Of a stretch of 64,000 nucleotides of DNA, positions 1 to 9,373 are shown piece by piece. Below the pieces are notes generated by a model. It was not told the origin of the DNA. It worked only from the letters and a program-made list of their open reading frames with translations, and did no database searches. The stretch is from Neostapfia colusana (Eukaryota > Streptophyta > Magnoliopsida > Poales > Poaceae), in assembly GCA_030760725.1 (NCBI GenBank), contig JASWHV010000009.1, forward strand, positions 88,772,780 to 88,836,779, in the 5' to 3' direction. A program made the position numbers and the translations under genes. Positions within the stretch are counted from its first letter, which is position 1, and each line of letters starts with the position of its first letter.

Positions 1-822
1 CATACAACGTAAGAAAAAGCTCTTGACAGAGTCTTTCGAGGCGGGGTGTATGTGTCGTGTATTCCGGTTTGTTATTGATTCGAATCACCGTCGCTCGCGA
101 AAGAGGATTGAGCATAGTTGCCCACTGCACCGTGACGTGGTAAGAAGAGGAACTAAGTCTCTTAACTTGCTGTTTGTGGATTAATCACTGTATTGGCACC
201 TTGACTGAAGTAGATATAGAGCCAACTAAATTTCATTTCCACCTTAGGCTAACAACATCGGGATAAGCATTTCTTGTTTGATTGTGGACTTCCGATGTTG
301 TGAGGCATGAGGACCACAAAAATGAAGGCTAAAAGAATCTGAATATAAGGATCAAGTTTAGTCAAGCTGCATTTTGCAAATTCCTCCTACTGTCTTACTA
401 CCCCTGCATGTAGAGCTACAGGTTTAAGATTGCCGGTTAAGTCTTGTTGAGCCTTAGTGCTCACTGTTGCTTCTGAGTTGTTTTGCAGGTAGCAAGATGC
501 CTGCTATGAAGAGGGTTGTTCGGTGAGACGATGAACCTCACGGTTCGTTATACTCATTGGAAACCTATCCGCTGCCTTTCTTTGGTGAAGCTAGTAGGAA
601 GCTTTTACGGGCTGAACGTCTTCTCTTCGGCGTAGTTAAGGTCGAGAGTGAGTAGATTGTCCAGCAAGTTTTACATTCCGCTGTGTGTGTACTTATGTTG
701 TAAAAGATCTTATGTTGAGTAACAAAATGGTTCCATTATGTTCTTGAGCCTTTTTTCGTGCATGCTGTTGGGTGCCGCATCGCATGGCACCACCCACTGC
801 GATCACCGGGTCGGGCTCCTCA
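1..822 (+). repeat. 3' part of a family B/M gypsy LTR (LTR Q), cut by the window edge
   Basis: The sequence matches in layout the last part of the LTRs at 9374-13168 and 41682-45468. It has the conserved block CTTGTTGAGCC, then a pyrimidine-rich acceptor TTTTGCAG ending at 488, then the stem-loop GGTGCC..GGCACC at about 771-791, and it ends in CTCCTCA at 822. No primer-binding site follows, so this is the outer end of a 3' LTR or a solo LTR, not a 5' LTR. The left end lies outside the window. The exon after the acceptor at 489 starts with the same phase as in its relatives but closes after 12 codons. Confidence 0.75.
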
Positions 823-1021
823 CAAGGGGTGAGCTCCGAAGGCGCCACGTGGCCAGCAGGCCGCGGGAAGTGTCGACGGCGCTCCTCGGCGAATTGGAAT
901 TGGCTCTTTTCAGCTATCTTTCTTCCATTCCCCACTATTTTTATGATTTTTTCTCCCATTCTACTTCTTTTATAATGTTTCTCTATATGCAATGCATGGA
1001 TATGAAATTGAGGGTGTTACA
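823..1021 (-). repeat. Start of a family A LTR in reverse orientation
   Basis: Read on the minus strand from 1021, this begins TGTAACACCCTCAATTTC and continues with CATGCATTGCATA, as the plus-strand LTR beginning at 1105 does. It is the first ~200 bp of a minus-strand family A LTR. Its outer end abuts a plus-strand chromodomain tail at 1022, as expected if a minus-strand element inserted there. Its inner side is cut at 822/823 by LTR Q. The partner ends lie outside the window, so no target duplication can be checked. Confidence 0.7.
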
Positions 1022-1104
1022 GAAGATCTCAAGGCAGAATTCCCTCTTCTTTTCTCCACTCTATCGAATCTCGAGGGATAGATTTATTTTAAGGGGGGTA
1101 GGTT
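1022..1104 (+). pseudogene. C-terminal tail of a gypsy pol (chromodomain end) plus polypurine tract
   Basis: The frame from 1022 reads EDLKAEFPLLFSTLSNLEG and stops at 1079-1081. It matches the end of the intact A2 pol at 22437-22505, where the chromodomain closes with DIKAEFPHLFSTN. A polypurine tract (AAGGGGGGTAGG, 1091-1102) and then the LTR start follow, the normal order for the 3' end of a chromovirus. The rest of this pol is missing because the reverse LTR fragment lies directly upstream. The downstream LTR is itself followed by a primer site, so this tail belongs to a tandemly placed copy. Confidence 0.75.
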
Positions 1105-1289
1105 TGTAACACCCTCAATTTCACTACCATGCATTGCATACATTTTTCATGTAGAGAAGCATTTAAAAAGAAGTAGAAATGGAGAAAGAACCATAGAAAT
1201 GGAGAAAGAACCATAGAGTAAAGTTTGTGCATCTTGAGTAAAGTTTGTGCATGATTATTGTTTTCTGTGAATTTTGTATGTGCGTGGTC

Positions 1290-2614
1290 ATGAGTGGACA
1301 AGCTCAAGAGGCCGTCTACGAGGAACTACAGCACCAAGACTTTGAGACGCTTGAGCAACATGAGACGCGGGAGCAAGGCAAGTGCCCCTTGACCATATTG
1401 ATCCCATGTGTTTAAAACTGTTTTGTTTGCGAAAACGGGTATGCTTGAGTCAACTTGATGGGACACCCTTTTTATAGGAGTTTAGTATTTTTGTTAACCA
1501 TCCTTATCGCCAGGAAAGTTGATGAGTCGGATATGATCGTTTTTCCTTTTTTGCTTCGCTTAACTTACGAGATACGGGAAGCTGAAATAAAACATGGTTA
1601 CCTACTGCACTCATATGAACAATGATGATGAGAACTTGATGACGTTAATGAGCATGGAATCGGGGAGATCTAGGCAAGCTTGGTTCTTGGATGTTGCTGA
1701 ATGAGATGGTGGATTACTTGCCGTAGATCTAAGGCCCGGTTCATGCGAGCACATGCCAAGAAAACAGTGCCACCACAAGGACAAATATGGGTGCGGCTTA
1801 GCTGACTAATTAGGTGTGTTGCTAGCTTGTTATGGACCGTTGGATGGCGTGGGGAATGGGAGTCGATGAGGACTGCCCTGGGAACTGCATGGCACAAGAG
1901 GGGGCCCGTGGGTGGGAGAATGGAGATTCAAGCCTGCCGGTGAAACCTCAGTGGGTCCGTACATCCTAGTAGCCTGTTTGTAAAGGCTATTTTGTGATCT
2001 CTTGGCCATACACCGACGGTTGTGTACTGTTATAATGGAGGTTCTCTTTAGTCGCCGACGGGTAAAACAAAATCACAAACTTGTGGGTAAAGTGGTGCCA
2101 CCTCTGCAGAGTGGAAAACTATCATGATAGCCGTGCTTCCGGTCACAAGCACCTGGCCAACTTCCATGATTAGAGGAAAAACTCGGGATGTAATTTGGGT
2201 ATGGTTGTGGTATGGTCATTGGGATTGGTTTTGGGACTGTCTTGAGTCATGCCAACGAATTTGGTTTCGGTTATATGAATATGAGATGGTTATGAATATT
2301 TATTAGCATGAGATGAACTTGAGAAAGATTAATGGCTGGATGAGACTTGATAAATGATGAATTATTATGAGAGAATATTGCTGAATTACTTGATTATGAT
2401 GGGATAAATTTCACCTAGAATTAGTTGCAGTTTCTAACCTGTTTGTGAAATAAAATTTGTTTGATGCAATGAGCTTTTTTATTCCCTACCTTGTTGTAAG
2501 CTACAGGTCATACTTTTCCCGCACTTGCTGAGTACGACATGTACTCACCCTTGCATTCCCACATATACATCAGCTACAGAAGAAGAATACTTCGAAGAAC
2601 AAGTAGAGTACTAG
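1290..2614 (+). CDS. Candidate spliced small ORF inside the A1 LTR (acidic, 40 residues)
   Basis: Exon 1290-1377 starts at an ATG and ends at AAG|GCAAGTG, a consensus GC-type 5' splice site. The intron is 1378-2579 and ends CTACAG. Exon 2580-2614 continues the frame to TAG at 2612. The first exon contains QEAVYEELQHQDFE and the second EYFEEQVEY, so the product is strongly acidic and glutamine-rich. The A2 LTR has the same structure with QEAVYDELQQQGFE at the same place. The two exons differ at nine silent third positions and have no indel from GGACAA to the splice site. I do not recognise the product. Transcription and splicing are inferred from sequence only, and an upstream exon may exist. 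Confidence 0.5.
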
Positions 2615-2813
2615 GCGTGCGCACTACTGGCAACATGCCTGTGGAGTTGAAGTTGGAGACTGCTGTTTTAGTCATTTTTCACTGTCATTTAGAGTCTCTT
2701 GCTGCAAGAATAAGTTAGAGATTCATGAGTGAGACAATGAGTCGATGTAGTAAAGTACTTAAACACTATTTATTTTTGGTTATATTCTGAATTCAGTTTG
2801 TGGAATACATGTG

Positions 2814-2843
2814 TATGTGTGATGAACATCCTGGGCACACATG
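2814..2843 (+). promoter_or_regulatory. LTR-terminal stem-loop, A1 copy
   Basis: GTGTG at 2817-2821 pairs with CACAC at 2836-2840 and the stem extends outward. The loop ATGAACATCCTGGG is shared with A2. The hairpin lies about 40 bp before the LTR end. The A2 copies (17503-17532 and 32441-32470) and element Z (57891-57923) have the equivalent, and in Z both sides of the stem changed together. It is probably an RNA structure in the R/U5 part of the transcript; the function is unknown. Confidence 0.5.
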
Positions 2844-2885
2844 TGCATTTCCTTGGTTCATTTTTCGGAACCGGGTGTCACAAAT

Positions 2886-2903
2886 TGGCTTCAGAGCCAT
2901 GTT
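2886..2903 (+). promoter_or_regulatory. Primer-binding site of A1 (initiator tRNA-Met type, mutated)
   Basis: TGGCTTCAGAGCC lies three bases after the LTR end. It differs from the canonical TGGTATCAGAGCC found in A2, M and Z at two positions. It marks 1105-2882 as serving as a 5' LTR. Confidence 0.75.
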
Positions 2904-3152
2904 GACCATAGGACGCAAGCCTAGGTAGGATTGACACTCTAAAACACATAGGAACACCCCTCTAAACTGCTATTTTCGAAAATTTCTTGCTGCTGCACTT
3001 TATTTGTCAATTCAGCCACCGCAAAGTGCTATTTCCAGCCCCTCTTTTTCTCTTCTTTTGGACAGCAACACTTTTGCTTTTTTTACTTCATAGCTTCTGA
3101 AGTTTTGTAGTTCTTTTCTTCTTCACTAAATTTTCTCATGTCTTATTTATAG

Positions 3153-4128
3153 ATGCTGGTGACTAGGAGCACAGCACGCATAAGGACTCGTCTACCACCA
3201 CTTAGGAGTGCACTTAACCGCATTGAGGTGTCCGATGGACCATATTGGGAGGAGGTGAAGATGGAACCTCATGAGGAAGATGAGGTCAGTAGCTCTATGC
3301 ATGAGGAAGACGATCCTGAAGAGGTGGAACCAATCGAAGACGACATGGAAGATGATCCACAAGAACCGCAGTTGGTACGCACCTCAGGAGGAATTTCATG
3401 CGGGCTTACACCCAGCGGAGCCTCATGAAGCTATGTCAAAAGGAGATGAATCCGAAGAGGAGCCACCCCTTGCTGAGGGCGAGAATGAAGGTGATGAACG
3501 GGCCAACCGTTCAGTTCAAGAATTCCGGTTTGACGGGATGGATGGAGGACACATATGCAAGGAGCTTAAAGATTTCCTGGATTGCTGCAGCTTATACCAG
3601 GAGTATCTCCTCAAGAAAGTCCCTCGTCTCGTACATGAAGAGTGGAAGGCTTAAGTAACCATCCTATCTAACGGTAGGGTTGTCACACGGCACTTCGCAC
3701 AAACATGGAGAGCTACAAGGGCACAAGCTATTGATGATGCTGCATGGGATGCACTCACCGGACTGTGCCACGCTATCTGTGAGCAGCTTGAGAACACTAC
3801 ATTTGAGCTGCACCCGTATCAGAAGAGTGGTAGAAGAGAGATCATTGGACCACATAAAGGAGCACTTTCCAACCCGTAAGCTTCTGAAAAGTCTCAGAGG
3901 TTGCTCGTGGAGTTAGGAAACCACTATGCAAGCGCACAAGAAGAGATCCGGTATCTCCGCAAGAAGCTGTACTTGCTGGAAAAACAAGTGGAGACTCGTG
4001 CCAACGCGGGACCAAATGGAGCACCAGCGTCATCTATCCCTACATGGACTGCTGACTCACAATGGAGTGCGCCCATGTATGGACCACCCCTGTCACACAG
4101 CGAGAACAGCACCGGTTCTCACGATTAA
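3153..4128 (+). pseudogene. orf0-like upstream ORF of A1, broken
   Basis: Between the primer site and the gag position there is a coding-like stretch that is not gag. The start MLVTRSTARIRTRLPP is basic and is followed by a very acidic run (EEDEVSSSMHEEDDPEEVE). A frame change near 3370 leads to a segment ending at 3654. Another frame then contains AAWDALTGLCHAICEQLE. The last part (3901-4128) has a probable coiled coil (EEIRYLRKKLYLLEKQVE). Element Z has a similar ORF at 58184-58954 in the same place. Extra ORFs ahead of gag are known in some grass gypsy families; the function is unknown. Frameshifts and a stop at about 3875 make this copy dead. Confidence 0.55.
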
Positions 4129-4420
4129 GTTTAGGTTTTCCATTGAATAAGCTGTGATAATAACGTTTAGATCACAGTAAGTCAAATAAGAGTGTTGTGC
4201 AGAAAATTTTATGATGATTGCTTGTGTGTGTGTGCTTGGTGTGAGTTGTGGGACACTTCGGCGAATGTCCACATCCACACATAGTAGAGATATGTGAGAT
4301 GCTTGGGCACTTGTTCACATACTCATATAGGCTGAAATTAATAAAAGAAGTTGCTTAGTTCATACACCTTGATGCATATAGTTGGGAAATCGCTTCTTTC
4401 AATTTTGAATTCTATTCCAA

Positions 4421-6993
4421 AAGTAAGCCTTAAAATAAGGGGATAGACTTTCTTGCCAACCTTATTATCTTGGATTCCCATGGGATTGACATAATACTTG
4501 GAATGGACTGGTTAAGCAAGCACGACGGAGTAATTCAGTGCGCTCAGAGGATCGTGCAGTTGACGAGTGAGCATGGTACCCGTATCGAGTTCGAGGCATC
4601 CCAACCTGCAACAGAGAAGGCCGTGCTGAACCACATCGAAGAAGTGACATTGGAAAGCATTCTGGTGGTTCAAGAATATTCAGATGTGTTCCCGAAAGAA
4701 CTTCCAGTTATGACAACTGACCGGGACATTGAATTTGCCATTGATTTAGTACCTGGAACTGCACCTGTAGCGAAGAGGCCATATAGGATTCCTGCTAATG
4801 AATTAGTGGAGCTCAAGAAGCAAATTCAGGAGCAGCTAGAAAAGGGTTTCAGACGCCCAAGCTCGTCCCCGTGGAGAGGCCCTGTGCTCTTCGTGGATAA
4901 GAAAGATGGGACCCAAAGGATGTGTGTGGACTATAGGACTCTCAAAGAAGTGACGATCAAGAATAAATACCCGCTGCCATGCATAGAGGACATGAAAGGT
5001 GCCTGGATTTTCTCCAAGATTGATCTTCGGTCGGGATACTTCCAGCTGAAGATTAAGCCCTCCGACACACCCAAAACTGCATTTTGAACACGGAATGGTT
5101 CGTATGAATATACCGTTATGTCATTTGGGTTGATGAATGCACCCGCATACTTTATGTACCTCATGAATAAGGTCTTCATGGAGTACTTGGACAAGTTCGT
5201 CATAGTTTTCATCGATGATATCATGGTGTATTCAAAAAGCTAGGAAGAACATGAAGAACACTTGAAATTGACATTGCAGAAACTGCGAGAGCATCAATTG
5301 TATGCTAAGTTCAGCAAGTGTCAGTTTTTGCTAAAGGAGATATCGTTTCTAGGCCACATTATCTCTGAAGGAGGAGTATCGGTTGATCCCAGAAAAGTGA
5401 GAGATATTTTGAAGTGTAACCAACCACAGAATGTGAGGGATATTTGGAGTTTCCTTGTGATGGCTAGATACTACCGCCGGTTCATCAAGGATTTCTCCAA
5501 AATAGTGAAGCCTATGACTGAATTGCTGATGAAAGGGAAAGCATTTCAGTGGACACAAGCATGTCAAGACAGCTTTGAGGAGCTAAAGAAGAGATTAACA
5601 ACAGCGCTGGCTTTAGTAATGCCGGACGTAAGAAAGAGTTTCGATATATATTTGACGCATCAAGACAAGAGCTTGGATGTGTGCTCATGCAAGGAGGACA
5701 AGTGGTTGCTTATGCATCGAGGCAATTAAAAAAACATGAGCTGAATTACCCCACACAAGACCTGGAACTTGCAGCCGTGGTACATGCCTTGAAGATTTGG
5801 AGGCATTACATCCTTGGTCACCGATGTGAGATATACACGGATCACAAAAGCCTCAAGTATATATTCACGCAAATGGATCTGAATTTGAGGCAACGTCGAT
5901 GGTTGGAACTCATAAAGTATTATGATGTTGGAATCAACTATCACCCCGGAAAGGCCAATGTAGTAGCTGATGCATTGAGCCGAAAGGGAGAATGTCACCA
6001 ACTCACGGTTCGGGAGCTGCCACCCGAGCTGTGTAAGGAGTTCGAACGGTTACATCTCTGGTTCTTGAACGAGATGGAGGTGATCGAACTGAACTCAACG
6101 CTGGAACAAGAAATACGAGATGAATAAGGAACGGATGAGGAAATCAAGGAGATCAAAGAAAGAATCCGACAAGGCATAGAAAAGGATTTCAAGGAAGATG
6201 AGAAAGGCACACTTTGGTTAGGCTAAAGGATTTGTGTGCCTAACGTGAAGCACATCCGCGACACGATACTAAAGGAGGCACATGACTCACCTTATTCCAT
6301 ACAACCCGGCTGTACAAAGATGTATAAGGACCTGAAAACTTGCTATTGGTGGGATGGTATGGTACAGGATATCGCTGAATATGTTGCCCTATGCGACACG
6401 TGCCAACGAGTGAAGGCCGAACATCAAAGATCCGCTGGATTGTTGCAGCCACTAAAAGTACCCGAGTGGAAGTGGGAAGACATCAGCATGGATTTCAATG
6501 TCGGATTTGCATGTACTCAGTCTGGCTACGACTCCATTTGGGTTATCGTGGACCGATTGACGAAAACAGCCCATTTCCTTCCTGTGAGAACCAAGTACAC
6601 CGTCGCACAACTAGCCGAGCTATATATGGAGCAAATCAAGTGTCTCATGGAGTTCCAAAGAGGATAGTTTCAGATCGAGGTTCTAAATTTACCTCTATGT
6701 TTTGGAAGAAGCTGCATGAAGCCATGGGTACACGGTTGAATTTCAGCTCCGCATATCACCCACAAACCGACGGGCAAGCTGAGAGGACAAATCAGATCTT
6801 GGAAGACATGTTTAGAGTTTGCGCCTTGAAACATGGGCATATTGGGATAAGAGCTTGCCGTATGCTGAATTCTTGTACAACAACAGCTACCAAGCCAGCT
6901 TGAAGATGTCACCCATTGAAGCATTGTATGGTAGATGGTGTAGAACACCGCTGTTCTGGAATAAGACTGGAGAAAGCCAAGTATTTGACCCGA
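4421..6993 (+). pseudogene. A1 pol remnant: end of protease, reverse transcriptase, RNase H, integrase; gag deleted
   Basis: The stretch 4129-4420 matches the pre-gag leader of A2 (17790-17990). At about 4420 the sequence jumps to a point equivalent to A2 position 19357, so gag, the zinc knuckle and the protease DSG site are missing. Reverse transcriptase follows (IILGMDWLSKHDG at 4487, FIDD near 5210), then RNase H (YTDHKSLKYIF, 5834) and integrase (CDTCQRVKAEH, 6392; SAYHPQTDGQAERTNQ, 6748). Stops at 5085 and 5241, a frame change near 5690 and further stops or shifts at 6125, 6223 and 6665 disable it. Integrase ends abruptly at about 6993, where family B reverse transcriptase begins. Confidence 0.85.
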
Positions 6994-9308
6994 AGTGCTA
7001 TGCCGGAGTTGGACAAGTTTGTGGTGGTGTTCATAGATGATATCTTTGTTTACTCCAAGTCGGAAGAAGAAAACACCGAATACTTGTGTATCGTCCTTCA
7101 ATGATTGCGGGACCATAAGCTCCATGCCAAGTTCAGCAAATGTGAGTTTTGGATCAGCCAAGTGCCATTTTTGAGACATATCATCTCAGCGGAATGCACT
7201 GCGGTTGATCCAAGCATGATTGAGCAGGTGCTGCAATGGAAAGCTCCCACTTCTGTCCATGAAGTCAGAAGCTTCCTCGGTTTAGCAGGATATTACCGGA
7301 GGTTCATCCCGAGCTTCTACAAGCTTGCTAAGCCGATGACTGAATTATTAAAGAAGGGGACTAAATATGTTTGGAACTCAGCTTGTGAAGGAGCGTTCCA
7401 AGCATTGGTAACGAATCTCACAACAGCCCCGGTCTTAGCTCAACCGGATACGACCAAGCCTTTCGACGTATATTGTGTTGCGTCCGGTATCGGGCTTGGC
7501 TGTGTGTTGATGCAAGAAGTAGGGGTGGTCACGTATGGCTCACACCAACTTTGAAATCACGAGCAGCACTATATGACTCATGATGTTGAGCTTGCTGCAG
7601 TGGTATTGGCGCTGAAAATTGGAGACACTATCTTCTTGGAAACTTGGTGCATCTCTACACCGACCACAAGAGCTTAAAATATATCTTCACCCCAGAAGTT
7701 GCTGAATATGATTCAAAGGAGGTGGTTACAATTAAACAAAAACTATGAGATTGAGATTCATTACCAAACCAGCAAGGAAAATGTGGTTACCAACGCGCTG
7801 AGTCAAAAATCACATGTCCATAACCTCACTATTACACCGATGGAAGAGGAAGAACCGAGTTTATACTTGGTTCCATATGGATCACTCTACAACCTTGCTC
7901 TCATCCCTTCTATTAGGGAGTATGTTATTGCAGCTCAGAAAATAGACAAAGGCATGGCACATCTTCGGAAAGGAATAGACAGCGGTGATATCAAATGCTT
8001 CCGGAAGGATGAAGAGGGGACGCTATGGTTCAAGGACCGCATAGTCGTACCCTGGAATATGGAGTTGAGAAAGAAGATCTTTGATGAAGCTCATTTGTCT
8101 AAATTTTCCATTCATCTTGGCAGCAACAAAATGTACCAAGATTTGAAGAGTAAATTTTTGTGGACTCAGATGAAGCGGGAAATTGCAAAATACCTATCAG
8201 AGTGTGATACGTGTAGACGAGTGAGGGATGATCATATGAGGAAATCAGGGCTGCTGCAACCCCTGAAAATTCCAGCCTGGAAATGGGAAGATGTGAGCAT
8301 GGATTTCATTGTGGGATTACCCATGACTTTTCACAAGCATGATTCCATTTGGGTAATCGTTGACCGGTTAACCAAGTCGGCTCACTTCATTCCTGTGCAT
8401 ACAAATCACCATGCTAGCCAGTATGCGGAGTTGTACATTGCAAAAATCTTATGCATCACTGAGTACCCAAGACAATAATCTCAGATCGAGGCGCACTGTT
8501 CGTGGCTCGTTTCTGGGAGCAGTTGCACGCTTCTTTGGGTACCAAACTGATTAGAAGCTCTGCATATCACCCTCAGACCAATGGACAAACTGAGATGGTG
8601 AATCAAGTGTTAGAAGACATGCTGAGAGCGTGTGCCATCCACCACGGCAACAATTGGGATGATCATCTACCGTTGGCGGAATTCTCGTATAACAATGGCT
8701 ATCAAGGGAGTATCAATATGGCACCCTATGAGGCTCTCTATGGTCGCAAGTGCCGCACCCCATTTAATTGGTGCGAATCCAGTGAAAGGGCCACGTTCAG
8801 GATTGATCTAGTAAATAACACCGAAGAGCGAGTTCTGGTGATTCAAGTGAACTTGAAAGCCGCACAATCCCGACAGAAAAGTTATGCTTATAAAAGGCGT
8901 AGGACGCTACATTTCCATGTCAGAGAACACGTTTATCTCCTTGTGTCTCCGATGAAGGGCGTGCACCGATTCAGCATGAAGGGGAAACTTGCTACCTGAT
9001 TTATCGGACCCTATGCCGTCACCGAGAAATATCGACCAGTGGCCTATAGAATGGAACTACCGGCATCTCTCGCTGGTGTTCATACAGCTGCTGTTCCCAT
9101 TGAAGATATTGGGGAGTTGGAACCGGATTTAACCTACGCTGAATATACGGTGGAAATTATTAATGAGAAGGCTAGGACCACGCGTAACCGAATGCTGTGG
9201 TTCTACAAGATCTTGTGGAGCAACCACACCACTGAAGAATCGACGTGGGAGAGCGAAGATTTCATTCGCTCAAACTATCTGGATTTCTTGGCGTCTCATC
9301 GCGGGTAA
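6994..9308 (+). pseudogene. Family B pol remnant: from the reverse transcriptase palm to the chromodomain
   Basis: It begins inside reverse transcriptase (MPELDKFVVVFIDDIFVYSK), equivalent to M at about 38015 on the minus strand. RNase H follows (KPFDVYCVASGIGLGCVLMQ, near 7460, with frame loss at 7553-7700), then integrase (CDTCRRVRDDH, 8203; SAYHPQTNGQTEMVNQ, 8559) and a chromodomain (RNRMLWFYKILWSNHTTEE, near 9186) ending at 9306-9308. Stops or shifts occur at 7102, 7552, about 7620-7700, 8476 and 8997. It lacks gag, protease and the first half of reverse transcriptase, and joins A1 integrase without an LTR between. Confidence 0.85.
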
Positions 9309-9361
9309 TTCCTCTTACATCTTGGTCTCTTCTTTTTGTAATCTCGGGATGAGATTCTTTT

Positions 9362-9373
9362 AAGGGGGAAGGA
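9362..9373 (+). promoter_or_regulatory. Polypurine tract of family B
   Basis: AAGGGGGAAGGA directly precedes the LTR start TGTAAAGGCCC. It is the plus-strand primer site for reverse transcription in this family; M carries the equivalent at 35606-35619 on the other strand. Confidence 0.8.

Larger units (their letters stand above)
1105..2882 (+). repeat. Family A LTR, about 1.78 kb (A1)
   Basis: It starts TGTAACACCC after a polypurine tract and ends GGGTGTCA-CA before a primer site, so both ends are clear. The second half is homologous to the A2 LTR (for example the block around 1640-1760 and 16220-16340). The 5' part is about 1.1 kb shorter and lacks the G-box repeat array of A2. Short tandem duplications are visible: GGAGAAAGAACCATAG twice at about 1190-1216 and AGTAAAGTTTGTGCAT twice at 1216-1250. 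It is flanked by internal-domain sequence on both sides. Confidence 0.85.

Noticed and set aside
6994..9308. A functional double-pol element
   Set aside because: Both pol parts have many stops and frameshifts, gag is deleted and the second reverse transcriptase lacks its first half.
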